The notes: generated from the sequence alone by a model not told the origin. A stretch of DNA of 43,549 bases from Bacteroidaceae bacterium (GCA_017521285.1 JAFXDG010000071.1:1-43549); one strand, 5' to 3'; numbered from the stretch's first letter, positions 20,042 through 30,963 are shown. A program made the numbers and translations.

Positions 20042-21367
20042 ATGGCAACAACAGCTTTTCAAAAAGTATATACGAAAATCAGCCAGATAACCAAGGCTAC
20101 CTGTTCGCTGAAAGCAAAGGGCGTTGGCTATGATGAATTGGCAACCATCAACGGTAAGTTGGCTCAAGTGGTGAAGATCGCTGGCGACGATGTGACCCTT
20201 CAGGTGTTTGAGGGTACGGGTGGTATTCCCACCAATGCTGAAGTGGTGTTCTTGGGCAAGGCTCCTACCTTGAAGGTGGGTGACCAGTTGTCGGGACGTT
20301 TTTTCAATGCCTACGGTGCTCCTATTGATGGTGGTCCGGAGATTGAAGGTAAAGAAGTGGAAATTGGTGGTCCTTCGGTGAATCCCGTGCGTCGTAAACA
20401 ACCGAGTGAACTGATTGCTACCGGTATTGCCGGTATCGACTTGAACAACACCCTTGTGTCAGGTCAGAAGATTCCGTTTTTTGCTGACCCCGACCAACCG
20501 TTCAACGAGGTGATGGCTATGGTGGCCCTACGTGCCAAGGTTGACAAGATTATCTTGGGTGGTATGGGTATGACTAATGATGACTATTACTTCTTCCGCA
20601 ACACTTTCTCCAATGCCGGTGCGTTGGACCGTATCATTTGTTTCATGAATACTACGGAAGACCCTGCTGTAGAACGTCTGTTGATTCCTGATATGGCCCT
20701 GACGGCTGCCGAGTATTTTGCTGTAGAGAAGAACGAGAAGGTGCTCGTGCTTTTGACCGATATGACTTCGTATGCTGACTCATTAGCTATCGTATCGAAC
20801 CGTATGGACCAGATTCCGTCAAAGGATTCTATGCCCGGTTCACTCTACTCTGACTTGGCTAAGATTTACGAAAAGGCTGTACAATTCCCCGATGAAGTGG
20901 GCGGTGGATCAATCACCATCATTGCCGTGACCACTTTGTCTGGTGGAGACATTACGCACGCTGTACCCGATAACACTGGTTATATTACCGAGGGTCAGCT
21001 CTATCTGCGCCGTGATTCGGATGTGGGTAAGGTTATCGTTGACCCCTTCCGTTCATTGTCTCGTCTGAAGCAGTTGGTGGCTGGTAAGAAGACTCGTAAG
21101 GACCATAGTCAGGTGATGAATGCCGCTATCCGTCTTTATTCTGATGCTGCCAATGCCAAGACTAAGTTGGAGAATGGTTTTGACTTGACTGATTACGACA
21201 ACCGTTGTTTGGATTTCGCCAAGGATTATGCCGAGAAATTGCTGGCTATTGACGTGAACCTCGATACGGAAGAGATGCTTGATGTGACGTGGACACTCTT
21301 CCGCAAATACTTCAAGATTGAAGAGGTGAATATCAAGAAAGAATTTACGGATATTTACTGGAAGTAA
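20042..21367 (+). CDS. V-type ATPase non-catalytic subunit B
   Basis: Subunit B alternates with subunit A in the hexameric head and supplies the arginine finger without hydrolysing ATP itself. The 441-aa protein has the beta-barrel N-terminus, the family stretch GRFFNAYGAPIDGGPEI and VNPVRRKQPSELIATGIAGID, and lacks a true P-loop; the site reads GQKIPFFADPDQPFNEV. The conserved TDMTSYADSLAIVSNRMDQI and PGSLYSDLAKIYEKA regions are present. It sits 15 bases after subunit A and 24 before subunit D. Confidence 0.95.
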   Translation: MATTAFQKVYTKISQITKATCSLKAKGVGYDELATINGKLAQVVKIAGDDVTLQVFEGTGGIPTNAEVVFLGKAPTLKVGDQLSGRFFNAYGAPIDGGPEIEGKEVEIGGPSVNPVRRKQPSELIATGIAGIDLNNTLVSGQKIPFFADPDQPFNEVMAMVALRAKVDKIILGGMGMTNDDYYFFRNTFSNAGALDRIICFMNTTEDPAVERLLIPDMALTAAEYFAVEKNEKVLVLLTDMTSYADSLAIVSNRMDQIPSKDSMPGSLYSDLAKIYEKAVQFPDEVGGGSITIIAVTTLSGGDITHAVPDNTGYITEGQLYLRRDSDVGKVIVDPFRSLSRLKQLVAGKKTRKDHSQVMNAAIRLYSDAANAKTKLENGFDLTDYDNRCLDFAKDYAEKLLAIDVNLDTEEMLDVTWTLFRKYFKIEEVNIKKEFTDIYWK

Positions 21368-21391
21368 ATCCTATACTTTATAAAGTTATTT

Positions 21392-21997
21392 ATGGCAATA
21401 AAGTTTCAATATAACAAAACATCGCTTCAGCAGATTGAAAAGCAACTGAAGATGCGACAACGTACCTTGCCCATAATCAAGAGTAAGGAGACGGCATTGC
21501 GTCTGGAGGTGAAGAAATGCAAGGAGGAGGCCGTGGCTTTGGAAAAGAAACTGGAAAGTCAGATTGGAGGATATGAAACGATGTATGCCCTGTGGGGAGA
21601 GTTTGACCCATCGTTGGTGGCTCTGAAAGATGTGGAACTGGATGTGAAGAAGATTGCCGGTGTTCGTGTTCCCGTCTTGAAGAACATACGTCTGGAAGTT
21701 CGTCCGTTCGGCTTGTTCAGTGCTCCGAAGTGGTACTTCGACGGTATCAATCTGTTGCAAGGACTTGCCAAAACTGCTGTCGAGCGCGAATTTGTGCTTG
21801 CCAAGTTGGGTCTGTTGGAACATGCTCGTAAGAAGACCACTCAGAAGGTGAACCTTTTTGAGAAGGTGCAGATTCCGGGTTTCCAGGAGGCCGTGCGCAA
21901 AATCAAGCGATTCATGGAGGATGAGGAGAACCTCTCCAAGTCTTCACAGAAAATCTTGAAATCGATTCAGGAAAAGAGAAAGGAGGCCGAGGCATGA
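21392..21997 (+). CDS. V-type ATPase subunit D (central stalk)
   Basis: Subunit D is the coiled-coil rotor shaft, equivalent to F-type gamma. The 201-aa protein has two long helices, at about 1-70 (FQYNKTSLQQIEKQLKMRQ start) and about 135-200, flanking a central beta region, which fits the antiparallel coiled coil of the family. In other bacteria D is paired with the small subunit F, but there is no gene of that size here. The stop overlaps the start of subunit I (ATGA, 21994-21997). Confidence 0.92.
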   Translation: MAIKFQYNKTSLQQIEKQLKMRQRTLPIIKSKETALRLEVKKCKEEAVALEKKLESQIGGYETMYALWGEFDPSLVALKDVELDVKKIAGVRVPVLKNIRLEVRPFGLFSAPKWYFDGINLLQGLAKTAVEREFVLAKLGLLEHARKKTTQKVNLFEKVQIPGFQEAVRKIKRFMEDEENLSKSSQKILKSIQEKRKEAEA

Positions 21998-23853
21998 TTC
22001 AGAAAATGAAAAAACTGACTATCCTTGTTACTGGCAAGGAGTATGAGCAGTTTCTGACAGATATTCGTGAATTGGGAGTTCTGCATATTCAAGAATTACA
22101 GAGCGGATCTACCAGTACTGAGTTGCAGGCAAGTCTTGCATTGGCTGAACGATATAACCATGTGCTGAAGGCATTGGATTTCGTGGCTGAGACATATACA
22201 TTCGATGTGAAAACTCAAAGCCAATCGGCTGATGCTTCCAGGGGGCTGACTCTGATAAATGAGGTGGAAGCCAAATTGGATGAAGAGAACAAGCTGAAAC
22301 ATCGCATAGACAATGTGGATAAGGCCATAGAGAGCCTGTTGCCGTGGGGGGACTTTGATTGGGCATCGGTGGGACGTCTTTCGACTGCCGGTTATCAAGT
22401 CAATTTCTATTGCTGCCCGAGTAAAATGTTCAAGGCCGAATGGGGTGATGAGTATTTTGCGCAAATTATCAGCGAAGTTAGCGGCAAATCTTATTTTGTG
22501 ACATTCTCTACGGAGACACCTGACATTGCTGCAGAGAAATTGCAACTTCCGACAGAATCTCTTTCTTATTATAATAAGGAGAAGGAAGGGTTGGAAAAGC
22601 AATTGCAGGATGTGCGCCAGTATCTCTACCGACTGAATGTGGAACAACGTGGCAGCCTTTTGGCCGGACAGGTGGAAACTGAGAATGAAATTTCTTTGTC
22701 GAAGGTTCATCTGAATACCGAATCAGTGGCTGGCGATGCTGTGAAGCTAATTGTTGGATGGACGCTCGAAGAGAAGTCAGAAGAGGTGGTAGCGTACTTG
22801 GAGAACAACCATGTGTTCTACGAGATGGAAGATCCGAAACTGGAAGACGATGTGCCTATACAGATAAAGAATGATTCGTACAGCCGTTTGTTTGAGCCCA
22901 TCTTGCGCATGTATTCGTTGCCCAAATATCACGACCTTGATCCGACTCCCTTCTTTGCTCCCTTCTTCATGCTCTTCTTCGGATTGTGTATGGGAGATGC
23001 GGGTTATGGACTCATTATTCTGGCGGTAAGTCTGATTTTGCGCAAGAAGTTGAGTCCCGACATGAAGGGTTATGGCACATTGGGTGCTATATTGGGTGTG
23101 ATGACCATCATTTGTGGTTCGCTTACCGGTTCATTCTTGGGTATTGACCTCAATCAGGCAGATTGGGCTTTCTTGGCCCCCATCAAGCCTTACTTCATCA
23201 GTGATGCCAACTTTACGTTATTCGGTTATTCACCCATGATGGTGATTTCCGTGATTATCGGATTGATACAGGTATTGCTGGGTATGGTATTGGCCGGTAC
23301 GAAGGCTGCCAAACTGTATGGCTGGAAGTATGGAGTAGGGAAGATGTCGTGGGTGATTGCCTTGTTGTCGGCCATCGTTTGCTTCGGTTTGCCATTCTGT
23401 GGAGTTGCATTGCCAATGTTGGTGACTTACGTGTTCTATGCGTTGATGGGAGTTTCCGTATTGGGAATCTTCTTCTTCAACTCACCGGACAAGAACGTGG
23501 TGGTGAACTTCGGTTCGGGTCTGTGGGATACGTATGGTATGGCTACTGGTTTGTTGGGCGACTTGCTCAGCTACATTCGCTTGTTTGCCTTGGGTTTGAC
23601 TGGTGGTGTGTTGGGTGGTGTATTCAACCAACTGGCTATGGACCTCACGGCCGATATGTCGTGGGTTATCCGTTGGTTACCCATGCTCATCATTTTGTTG
23701 TTGGGACATGGCATCAACTTTGCTCTCTGTATGATTTCATCGTTTGTACACCCCATGCGATTGACCTTTGTGGAATTCTTCAAGAATGCCGATTTCGAGG
23801 GTGGTGGCAAGGAGTATTCACCTTTCCGTGTGAAAGTGTTCAAGGATAAATAA
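21994..23853 (+). CDS. V-type ATPase membrane subunit I (a subunit)
   Basis: Subunit I carries the ion half-channels next to the K ring. The 619-aa protein starts MIQKMKKLTILVTGKEYEQF and has a cytoplasmic N-terminal half with coiled-coil stretches (about 80-110 and 190-215), then seven or eight membrane helices from about 320 to 605. The family's PTPFFAPFFMLFFGLCMGD segment marks the first helix; GLLGDLLSYIRLFALGLTGG carries the conserved essential Arg; MRLTFVEFFKN is close to the C-terminus. Length is normal for the bacterial form. Confidence 0.94.
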   Translation: MIQKMKKLTILVTGKEYEQFLTDIRELGVLHIQELQSGSTSTELQASLALAERYNHVLKALDFVAETYTFDVKTQSQSADASRGLTLINEVEAKLDEENKLKHRIDNVDKAIESLLPWGDFDWASVGRLSTAGYQVNFYCCPSKMFKAEWGDEYFAQIISEVSGKSYFVTFSTETPDIAAEKLQLPTESLSYYNKEKEGLEKQLQDVRQYLYRLNVEQRGSLLAGQVETENEISLSKVHLNTESVAGDAVKLIVGWTLEEKSEEVVAYLENNHVFYEMEDPKLEDDVPIQIKNDSYSRLFEPILRMYSLPKYHDLDPTPFFAPFFMLFFGLCMGDAGYGLIILAVSLILRKKLSPDMKGYGTLGAILGVMTIICGSLTGSFLGIDLNQADWAFLAPIKPYFISDANFTLFGYSPMMVISVIIGLIQVLLGMVLAGTKAAKLYGWKYGVGKMSWVIALLSAIVCFGLPFCGVALPMLVTYVFYALMGVSVLGIFFFNSPDKNVVVNFGSGLWDTYGMATGLLGDLLSYIRLFALGLTGGVLGGVFNQLAMDLTADMSWVIRWLPMLIILLLGHGINFALCMISSFVHPMRLTFVEFFKNADFEGGGKEYSPFRVKVFKDK

Positions 23854-23882
23854 AAAGAATAAATAAAAATAATAACAATTAA

Positions 23883-24353
<471 letters not shown>

Positions 24354-24393
24354 TGTTATCGATTTGGCGTTAACGCTAACAAATTGAAATTTT

Positions 24394-24450
24394 AAGGAAA
24401 ATCGCCTATCCTACCGCAAACGTCGGTGGAATGGTGGTTTTCCTTTTTTT
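24394..24450 (+). terminator. Terminator of V-ATPase operon
   Basis: A long, partly wobble-paired stem joins AAGGAAAATCGCC (from 24394) to GGTGGTTTTCCTT (to 24445), with an inner stem ACCG/CGGT, then a run of T to 24450. A separate perfect palindrome GCGTTAACGC lies upstream at 24367-24376. Confidence 0.8.
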
Positions 24451-24506
24451 TGCAAGTTAATGGTGAGAAAAAAAGTCAAATGTCTGATTATCTGCTAAAA
24501 AATGCG

Positions 24507-24514
24507 TACCTTTG
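24507..24514 (+). promoter_or_regulatory. -7 promoter element for glycogen genes
   Basis: TACCTTTG matches TAnnTTTG, 35 bases before the ATG of the synthase. A weak TCTG lies at -33 spacing (24483-24486). Confidence 0.65.
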
Positions 24515-24549
24515 CAGCGGTAACTAATTTAAGGTATAAATAAACAGAA

Positions 24550-26220
24550 ATGACGAAAAAAATGCAAACTCCGGATTACATTTTTGAATCTAGTTGGGAG
24601 GTCTGCAATAAAGTAGGTGGTATTTACACCGTATTGTCTACGAGAGCGAAGACATTGCAAGAAGCTTTTACTGACAAAATAATATTTGTTGGACCCGATT
24701 TTTGGCAAGGTAAAGAGAATCCTCTTTTTGTAGAAGACGAAACGTTGTTCGCTGAATGGAAAAAGCAAATTGTTGTAGAAGGTTTGCAGGTGCGTACAGG
24801 GCGTTGGAATATTCCTGGACAACCGTTGGTTGTGTTGGTTGATTTCAATCCATTTTTTGCGCAAAAGAATCAGATATACACTGACATGTGGAATGATTTC
24901 CAAATTGATTCACTCCATGCGTATGGTGATTATGACGAAGCTTCGATGTTCTCTTATGCATCGGCCAAGGTGGTAGAGAGTTTCTACCGTTTTAATCTGA
25001 CGGCTAATGATAAGGTCGTTTATCAGGCTCATGAGTGGATGACTGGTCTTGGTGCCCTCTATTTGCAGAAGGCAGTGCCCGAAATAGCCACTATTTTTAC
25101 TACTCACGCAACCTCCATTGGCCGCAGTATTGCCGGCAACAACAAACCCCTCTACGATTATCTTTTTGCCTACAATGGCGACCAGATGGCTGGTGAACTG
25201 AACATCCAGTCAAAGCACTCTGTGGAGAAACAGACGGCTCATCATGTGGATTGTTTTACAACAGTGAGCGACATTACCGCCCGTGAGTGTGCCGAGTTGC
25301 TGGACAAACCTGTTGATGTGGTGTTGATGAATGGTTTCGAAAACGACTTTGTGCCTGTTGGTTCATCTTATACCGCCAAGCGCAAGAAGGCTCGTCAATT
25401 AAAACTTCGTTTGGCAAATTGCTTGTTGGGCGAGGAGTTTAAGGACGATGAGACACTTATCATCGGTACCAGTGGCCGTTATGAGTTCAAGAATAAGGGT
25501 ATCAATGTCTTCTTGGAAGCACTGAACCGCTTGAATCGCGACAAGAATTTGAAGAAAAAAGTGTTGGCATTTGTGAATGTGCCCAGTTGGGTGGGGGATC
25601 CTCGTGAAGACCTTTTGGAACGATTGAACAGTAAAAAAATATTCACGACTCCATTGACTTGCCCGTTGATTACTCACTGGTTGCACAACATGACACACGA
25701 CCAAGTGCTTGATATGTTGAAATATTTGGGCATGGGAAACAATCCTGAAGATAAGGTAAAGGTAATCTTCGTACCCTGCTATCTGGACGGATTTGACGGC
25801 ATTATCAACAAACATTATTATGATATAGTGTTGTGTGAAGATTTGACCGTATATCCTTCGTATTATGAGCCGTGGGGATATACTCCGTTGGAGAGTGTGG
25901 CATTCAAGGTTCCTACTATTACCACTGATTTGGCTGGCTTCGGCTTGTGGGCAAATACGTTGAAGGGTGGTAAGTATAGCGAGATTGAAGATGGTGTGAA
26001 AGTTATTCATCGTTCAGATTATAATTATTCTGAAGTCGCTGATGTTATTCGCGATACCATTGTAGATTTTTCTGCTAAGAGTGACACTGAGGTAAAGAAA
26101 ATACGTAAGAATGCAGCATCGGTAGCAGAAAAGGCCTTGTGGAAACATTTCATTAAGTATTATTACGAAGCGTATGACATAGCTCTGTGTAATGCACAGA
26201 AACGCAAATCTCAAGCATGA
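24550..26220 (+). CDS. Glycogen synthase, GT3-like (eukaryotic-type)
   Basis: The 556-aa enzyme should extend alpha-1,4-glucan chains in the cytoplasm. The N-terminus carries FESSWEVCNKVGGIYTVLS (residues 12-30) with the KVGG loop that binds the donor diphosphate, in the form seen in GT3 (yeast/animal) rather than GlgA (KTGGL). The C-terminal GT-B domain has EPWGYTPLE at 440-448, the acid motif of the retaining fold. GT3 enzymes use UDP-glucose, whereas bacterial GlgA uses ADP-glucose; I infer UDP-glucose here. No signal peptide is present. The phosphorylase gene follows after 92 A/T-rich bases, so synthesis and breakdown of glycogen are encoded side by side. Confidence 0.93.
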   Translation: MTKKMQTPDYIFESSWEVCNKVGGIYTVLSTRAKTLQEAFTDKIIFVGPDFWQGKENPLFVEDETLFAEWKKQIVVEGLQVRTGRWNIPGQPLVVLVDFNPFFAQKNQIYTDMWNDFQIDSLHAYGDYDEASMFSYASAKVVESFYRFNLTANDKVVYQAHEWMTGLGALYLQKAVPEIATIFTTHATSIGRSIAGNNKPLYDYLFAYNGDQMAGELNIQSKHSVEKQTAHHVDCFTTVSDITARECAELLDKPVDVVLMNGFENDFVPVGSSYTAKRKKARQLKLRLANCLLGEEFKDDETLIIGTSGRYEFKNKGINVFLEALNRLNRDKNLKKKVLAFVNVPSWVGDPREDLLERLNSKKIFTTPLTCPLITHWLHNMTHDQVLDMLKYLGMGNNPEDKVKVIFVPCYLDGFDGIINKHYYDIVLCEDLTVYPSYYEPWGYTPLESVAFKVPTITTDLAGFGLWANTLKGGKYSEIEDGVKVIHRSDYNYSEVADVIRDTIVDFSAKSDTEVKKIRKNAASVAEKALWKHFIKYYYEAYDIALCNAQKRKSQA

Positions 26221-26312
26221 TTCATGTGGAGAATTCTTAAGTGCGTAAAATGAATTTTGAGAGAAAAACAAAAAACAGAACCGTTATTTATAAATTTTAA
26301 TTTAAGAGATTT

Positions 26313-28877
26313 ATGAAAATCAAAGCAAGTAACGCGAATACTCCTAATTGGAAGGAGATTACCGTTAAAGCAAGTATTCCTGCTGAATTGAAGAAGCTGG
26401 AAGAATTGGCTCGCAACATGTGGTGGGCTTGGAATCACGAAGCTACTGACCTGTTCGGTGATTTGGATCCCGCCTTGTGGAAGGAAGTGGCTCAGAATCC
26501 CGTTCTTTTGTTGGAGCGCATGAGCTATGAGAGATTGGCTGAATTGGCAGCTGACAAGGCCATCATCAAGCGTATTGATGAAGTGTATGCTCAATTCCGT
26601 GCTTACATGGATGTGAAGCCTAATGCCGAGCGTCCCTCTGTAGCTTATTTCTGTATGGAGTATGGTTTGAGCCATGTATTGAAAATTTATTCTGGTGGTC
26701 TTGGTATTCTTGCCGGTGACTACTTGAAGGAGGCTTCAGACAGCAACGTCGACATGTGTGCTGTAGGTTTCCTCTATCGTTATGGATATTTCACCCAATC
26801 GCTTTCTATGGATGGCCAGCAGGTGGCCAACTACGAAGCTCAAAACTTTGGTTCACTCCCTATCGAGCGTACTTTGGATTCCAATGGTAACCCCGTAATC
26901 GTAGAGGTCCCCTATATGGACTATAAGGTTCATGCCTATGTATGGACTGTGAATGTGGGTCGTATCAAACTCTACTTGCTCGATACTGACAATGAGTTGA
27001 ACAGCGATTTCGATAAGAGCATCACTCATGCCCTCTATGGTGGTGATTGGGAAAACCGTTTGAAGCAGGAAATCCTGCTGGGTATCGGTGGTATCCTCAC
27101 ACTCCAAAAGTTGGGTATCAAGAAGGATATCTACCATTGTAACGAAGGCCATGCTGCCCTCTGCAACGTACAGCGCTTGTGTGATTACGTGAAGAGCGGT
27201 CTTACTTTCAACCAGGGTATAGAGTTGGTTCGTGCCTCTTCACTCTATACAGTACACACTCCTGTACCCGCTGGTCACGACTACTTCGATGAAGGTCTTT
27301 TCGGCAAGTACATGAGTGGTTATCCTCAGATGATGGGCATCACTTGGGACGAATTCATGGATATGGGTCGTATCAACCCGGGTGACAAGGGCGAGCGCTT
27401 CTGTATGTCAACCTTCGCTTGCAACACTTGCCAGGAGGTGAATGGTGTGAGCTGGTTGCACGGAGAGGTGTCTAAGGGCATGTTCTCAGGTATTTGGAAA
27501 GGCTACTTCCCCGAAGAGTCTCACGTAGGTTATGTAACCAATGGTGTACACTTCCCCACATGGAGTGCTACTGAGTGGAAGAATCTCTACAACAAGCACT
27601 TCGACAAGGCTTTCATGGGTGACCAGAGCAACCAAAAGATTTGGGAGAAGATTTACGAAGTGAGCGATGAAGAGATTTGGAACACTCGTCTGGCTCTCAA
27701 GAACAAGCTCATCGACTACATCCGCAAGAGCTTCCGTGAAGACTGGTTGAAGAACCAAGGCGACCCCAGCCGTATCGTGTCATTGATGGAGAAAATCAAC
27801 CCCAACGCCCTGTTGATTGGTTTTGCTCGTCGTTTTGCCACTTACAAGCGTGCTCATCTGTTGTTCACCGACCTCGACCGTTTGGCCAAGATTGTAAACA
27901 ACCCCAACTATCCCGTTCAATTCCTCTTCGCTGGTAAGGCTCATCCCCACGATGGTGGTGGTCAGGGACTCATCAAGAAGATTTATGAGATTTCACGTCG
28001 TCCCGAGTTCTTGGGTAAGATTATCTTCTTGGAGAACTACGATATGAAGCTTGCTCGTCGCCTTGTTTCAGGTGTGGACATCTGGATGAACACTCCGACT
28101 CGTCCTCTCGAGGCATCAGGTACATCAGGCGAGAAGGCTTTGATGAACGGTGTTGTCAACCTTTCAGTACTCGATGGTTGGTGGCTCGAAGGCTACCGCG
28201 AAGGTGCAGGTTGGGCATTAACCGAGAAGCGTACTTACCAGAATCAAGATCATCAGGACCAACTCGATGCAGCTACCATCTACAGCTTGCTCGAAAATGA
28301 AATCCTGCCCCTCTACTATGCTCGCAACTCTAAGGGTTACAGCGAAGGTTGGGTACGCACCATCAAGAACTCAATCTCTCAGGTAGCTCCTCACTACACA
28401 ATGAAGCGTCAGTTGGACGACTACTATAGCAAGTTCTATTGTAAGGAAGCCGCCCGTTTCGCCGACCTCAGCGCCGATGACAATGCCAAGGCAAAGGAAA
28501 TCGCTGCTTGGAAAGAGCAGGTAGCTGCTGTATGGGACAAGATTGAGATTGTTTCTTCTACCAAGGACGAGGCCATCATCAATGGCTCTATTGAAACTGG
28601 TAAGGAGTACACCATCACTCACGTAGTTGACGAAAAGGGCTTGGACGATGCTATCGGTATCGAACTCGTAGCCATTTACAAGGACAAGGAAGGCAAGGAT
28701 CACGTATATAGCGTAGAGCCTATGGAAGTTGTGAAGCGTGAGGGCAACCTCTACACCTTCCAGTGCAAGCACCATTTGGACAACGGCGGTAGCTTCCGTG
28801 TGGCTTACCGTATGTTCCCTAAGAACATCGCATTGCCTCACCGTCAGGACTTCTGCTACGTTCGTTGGTTCGTGTAA
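26313..28877 (+). CDS. Alpha-glucan (glycogen) phosphorylase, GT35
   Basis: The enzyme removes glucose from glycogen as glucose-1-phosphate using pyridoxal phosphate. It is 854 aa and belongs to the divergent short GlgP branch (AlgP type): an extra N-terminal segment (about 1-110, including [21 protein letters not shown]), then the core with [26 protein letters not shown] and [11 protein letters not shown]. The PLP lysine is K608 in [16 protein letters not shown]-terminal extension (about 720-854) appears beta-rich. Transcription probably starts upstream of the synthase gene; I see no separate -7 element in the 92-base gap. A strong terminator follows. Confidence 0.95.
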   Translation: MKIKASNANTPNWKEITVKASIPAELKKLEELARNMWWAWNHEATDLFGDLDPALWKEVAQNPVLLLERMSYERLAELAADKAIIKRIDEVYAQFRAYMDVKPNAERPSVAYFCMEYGLSHVLKIYSGGLGILAGDYLKEASDSNVDMCAVGFLYRYGYFTQSLSMDGQQVANYEAQNFGSLPIERTLDSNGNPVIVEVPYMDYKVHAYVWTVNVGRIKLYLLDTDNELNSDFDKSITHALYGGDWENRLKQEILLGIGGILTLQKLGIKKDIYHCNEGHAALCNVQRLCDYVKSGLTFNQGIELVRASSLYTVHTPVPAGHDYFDEGLFGKYMSGYPQMMGITWDEFMDMGRINPGDKGERFCMSTFACNTCQEVNGVSWLHGEVSKGMFSGIWKGYFPEESHVGYVTNGVHFPTWSATEWKNLYNKHFDKAFMGDQSNQKIWEKIYEVSDEEIWNTRLALKNKLIDYIRKSFREDWLKNQGDPSRIVSLMEKINPNALLIGFARRFATYKRAHLLFTDLDRLAKIVNNPNYPVQFLFAGKAHPHDGGGQGLIKKIYEISRRPEFLGKIIFLENYDMKLARRLVSGVDIWMNTPTRPLEASGTSGEKALMNGVVNLSVLDGWWLEGYREGAGWALTEKRTYQNQDHQDQLDAATIYSLLENEILPLYYARNSKGYSEGWVRTIKNSISQVAPHYTMKRQLDDYYSKFYCKEAARFADLSADDNAKAKEIAAWKEQVAAVWDKIEIVSSTKDEAIINGSIETGKEYTITHVVDEKGLDDAIGIELVAIYKDKEGKDHVYSVEPMEVVKREGNLYTFQCKHHLDNGGSFRVAYRMFPKNIALPHRQDFCYVRWFV

Positions 28878-28904
28878 TGATTTGATAAAAAGTATCAGAT
28901 TATA

Positions 28905-28933
28905 TAAAAAAGGCTGTTCCGTTGTCGGAATAG
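28905..28933 (+). terminator. Terminator after glycogen phosphorylase
   Basis: AAAAAAGGCTGTTCCG pairs with CGGAATAGCCTTTTTT around a TTGT loop and is followed by more T. It closes the glycogen pair. Confidence 0.9.
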
Positions 28934-28976
28934 CCTTTTTTTTGTTTGAATATGAGGTTGAACCAAGAAAAAGAAG

Positions 28977-28984
28977 TATCTTTG
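28977..28984 (+). promoter_or_regulatory. -7 promoter element for the Nif3-like gene
   Basis: TATCTTTG matches TAnnTTTG and lies 25 bases before the ATG at 29010. No convincing -33 element is visible. Confidence 0.65.
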
Positions 28985-29009
28985 CACCCAAATTTTCATT
29001 TCATATCAA

Positions 29010-30104
29010 ATGACGATTCAGGAGATAGTGTGTGCCCTTGAACGATTCGCGCCACTGCCCTTGCAAGACGGATGGGACAATGCCGGCCTGCAAGTTGGAC
29101 TGACAGAGGCGGAAGTTACAGGGGCTTTATTGTGTCTGGACGTAACCGAAGCTGTGGTGGACGAGGCGGTTGCGCTTGGATATAACCTCGTCGTATCACA
29201 TCATCCATTGATTTTCCATGGCTTGAAGTCCATTACGGGGCGGAATTATGTAGAGCGTTGTGTCCTGAAAGCTATCCGTCACGGCATCACCATCTGTTCA
29301 CACCATACCAATATGGATAATGCACGAGGAGGGGTGAACTATAAAATTGCTGAAAAGTTAGGCCTAGTGAATCTTCGCTTTTTGACTCCTAAGGAAGAGA
29401 GTTTGCTGAAACTGGTTACTTTTGTGCCCACGGCGCAAGCTGACGAAGTACGTCAGGCTTTGTTTGATGCAGGGTGTGGTTGCATTGGTGAATATGATTC
29501 GTGTAGCTACAATCTGTCAGGCGAAGGTACTTTCAGAGCAGGCGAGGGGACAAATCCCTTCTGTGGAACTGTCGGAGAGTTACACCACGAAGCGGAAGTG
29601 CGCATCGAAACAGTGTTGCCGGCATATTTGAAAAGAAAGGTTGTGCATGCGTTGTTGAAAGTCCATCCCTATGAAGAGCCTGCTTACGATCTCTATCCCT
29701 TGAAGAATCAGTGGATGCAGGCTGGTTCGGGTCTTGTGGGTGAACTGCCCGACGATATGGTCACGGGTAAGTTCTTGCAATTAGTGAAGGACACGTTTCA
29801 AGCCGAATGTGTGAAGTCGAACAAATTCAACGGAAAATCTGTGCGTACCATCGCTTTGTGTGGTGGTGGAGGAGCTTTCCTACTTCCCCAAGCTATAGGG
29901 CAGGGAGCTGATGTGTTCTTGACAGGCGAATTCAAGTATCACGATTATTTCGGACATGAAGATGATTTGCTGATGGTGGAGATTGGCCACTATGAGAGCG
30001 AGCAATATACAATGGAAATTTTTCAATCAATCATAAAAGAAGCGTGTCCCGCGTTGCCTGTAAGGATGACGTCAGTGAACACTAATCCCGTTAATTATCT
30101 ATAA
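29010..30104 (+). CDS. Nif3-like dinuclear metal centre protein (YqfO type)
   Basis: Nif3/DUF34 proteins bind two metal ions and are often annotated as type 2 GTP cyclohydrolase I, though their physiological reaction is unsettled. The 364-aa protein is the long form with a CutA/PII-like insert (about 130-235) between the two halves. Metal ligands visible are H64-H65 in SHHPLIFHG, H98-H99 and D103 in SHHTNMDNARGG, and the C-terminal GHYESEQY with a His and Glu. It is followed 7 bases later by a coiled-coil/zinc-ribbon gene; the two are a frequent pair in Bacteroidetes and probably co-transcribed. Confidence 0.93.
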   Translation: MTIQEIVCALERFAPLPLQDGWDNAGLQVGLTEAEVTGALLCLDVTEAVVDEAVALGYNLVVSHHPLIFHGLKSITGRNYVERCVLKAIRHGITICSHHTNMDNARGGVNYKIAEKLGLVNLRFLTPKEESLLKLVTFVPTAQADEVRQALFDAGCGCIGEYDSCSYNLSGEGTFRAGEGTNPFCGTVGELHHEAEVRIETVLPAYLKRKVVHALLKVHPYEEPAYDLYPLKNQWMQAGSGLVGELPDDMVTGKFLQLVKDTFQAECVKSNKFNGKSVRTIALCGGGGAFLLPQAIGQGADVFLTGEFKYHDYFGHEDDLLMVEIGHYESEQYTMEIFQSIIKEACPALPVRMTSVNTNPVNYL

Positions 30105-30111
30105 CAAGAGT

Positions 30112-30933
30112 ATGGCAAGAGAAAAGAAAGACCCTACAGACTTGAGCGTAGAGCAAAAACTGAAAGCACTCTACCAGTTGCAGACCATGTTGTCAGAGAT
30201 TGACAAAATCAAAACCCTCCGTGGTGAACTTCCCTTGGAAGTGCAGGACTTGGAGGATGAAGTGGCCGGCCTCAACACACGTATTGACAAGATTCGTCGT
30301 GAAATGGCCGAATTGCGTCAAGCCGTTGCAACCAAACGCAATGAAATTGAGGATGCAAAGGCTCTGATGAATAAGTATCAGGAGCAACAGGATAACGTGC
30401 GCAACAATCGTGAATATGACATGCTGAGCAAGGAAATTGAGTTCCAGTCACTGGAAATTGAGCTTTGTGAGAAGCGTATTCGTGAATATAACGCTGCTGA
30501 AAGGAGCAAAAACGAAGAGTGCGTACGTAGCGAAGAGTTGCTTGAAGATCGCGTCAAGGACTTGGAAATGAAGAAGAACGAGTTGGAAGAAATTGTTTCT
30601 GAGACTAAGCAAGAAGAGGAGAAACTGAGAGAGAAGGCCAAGAATCTGGAACTTACAATTGAACCTCGTTTGTTGCAGGCTTTCAAGCGTATCCGTAAGA
30701 ATTCACGTAATGGTTTGGGTATTGTTTATGTAGAGCGTGATGCCTGTGGTGGTTGCTTCAACAAGATTCCGCCCCAGCGCCAGCTTGACATTCGTATGCG
30801 TAAGAAAATCATTGTTTGTGAATATTGTGGCCGCATCATGATTGACCCTGAATTGGCTGGTGTAGAAAAGGCCGTAGAGAAAGAAGTGGCTGCTCCTAAG
30901 AGAAGAAGCCGTAAGGCTGCAGCCAGTGAATAA
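30112..30933 (+). CDS. Coiled-coil protein with C4 zinc ribbon (CdsZ-like)
   Basis: The 273-aa protein has a long N-terminal coiled coil (about 12-190) and a C-terminal C4 zinc ribbon with C212, C215, C236 and C239 (CGGC and CEYCGRIM), the pattern of the zf-RING_7/DUF164 family. A Lys/Arg-rich tail (KRRSRKAAASE end) could contact nucleic acid. The family is thought to be cytoplasmic and RNA- or protein-binding; no enzymatic function is known. It sits 7 bases after the Nif3-like gene and is followed by a strong hairpin terminator. Confidence 0.9.
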   Translation: MAREKKDPTDLSVEQKLKALYQLQTMLSEIDKIKTLRGELPLEVQDLEDEVAGLNTRIDKIRREMAELRQAVATKRNEIEDAKALMNKYQEQQDNVRNNREYDMLSKEIEFQSLEIELCEKRIREYNAAERSKNEECVRSEELLEDRVKDLEMKKNELEEIVSETKQEEEKLREKAKNLELTIEPRLLQAFKRIRKNSRNGLGIVYVERDACGGCFNKIPPQRQLDIRMRKKIIVCEYCGRIMIDPELAGVEKAVEKEVAAPKRRSRKAAASE

Positions 30934-30963
30934 GGTTTGATATCCCTTTCTCGGAACAGTCTG

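Noticed and set aside
24367-24376. Perfect palindrome GCGTTAACGC as an operator or attachment site
   Set aside because: It is short and isolated, with no regulator or integrase nearby; the larger terminator hairpin explains the region.
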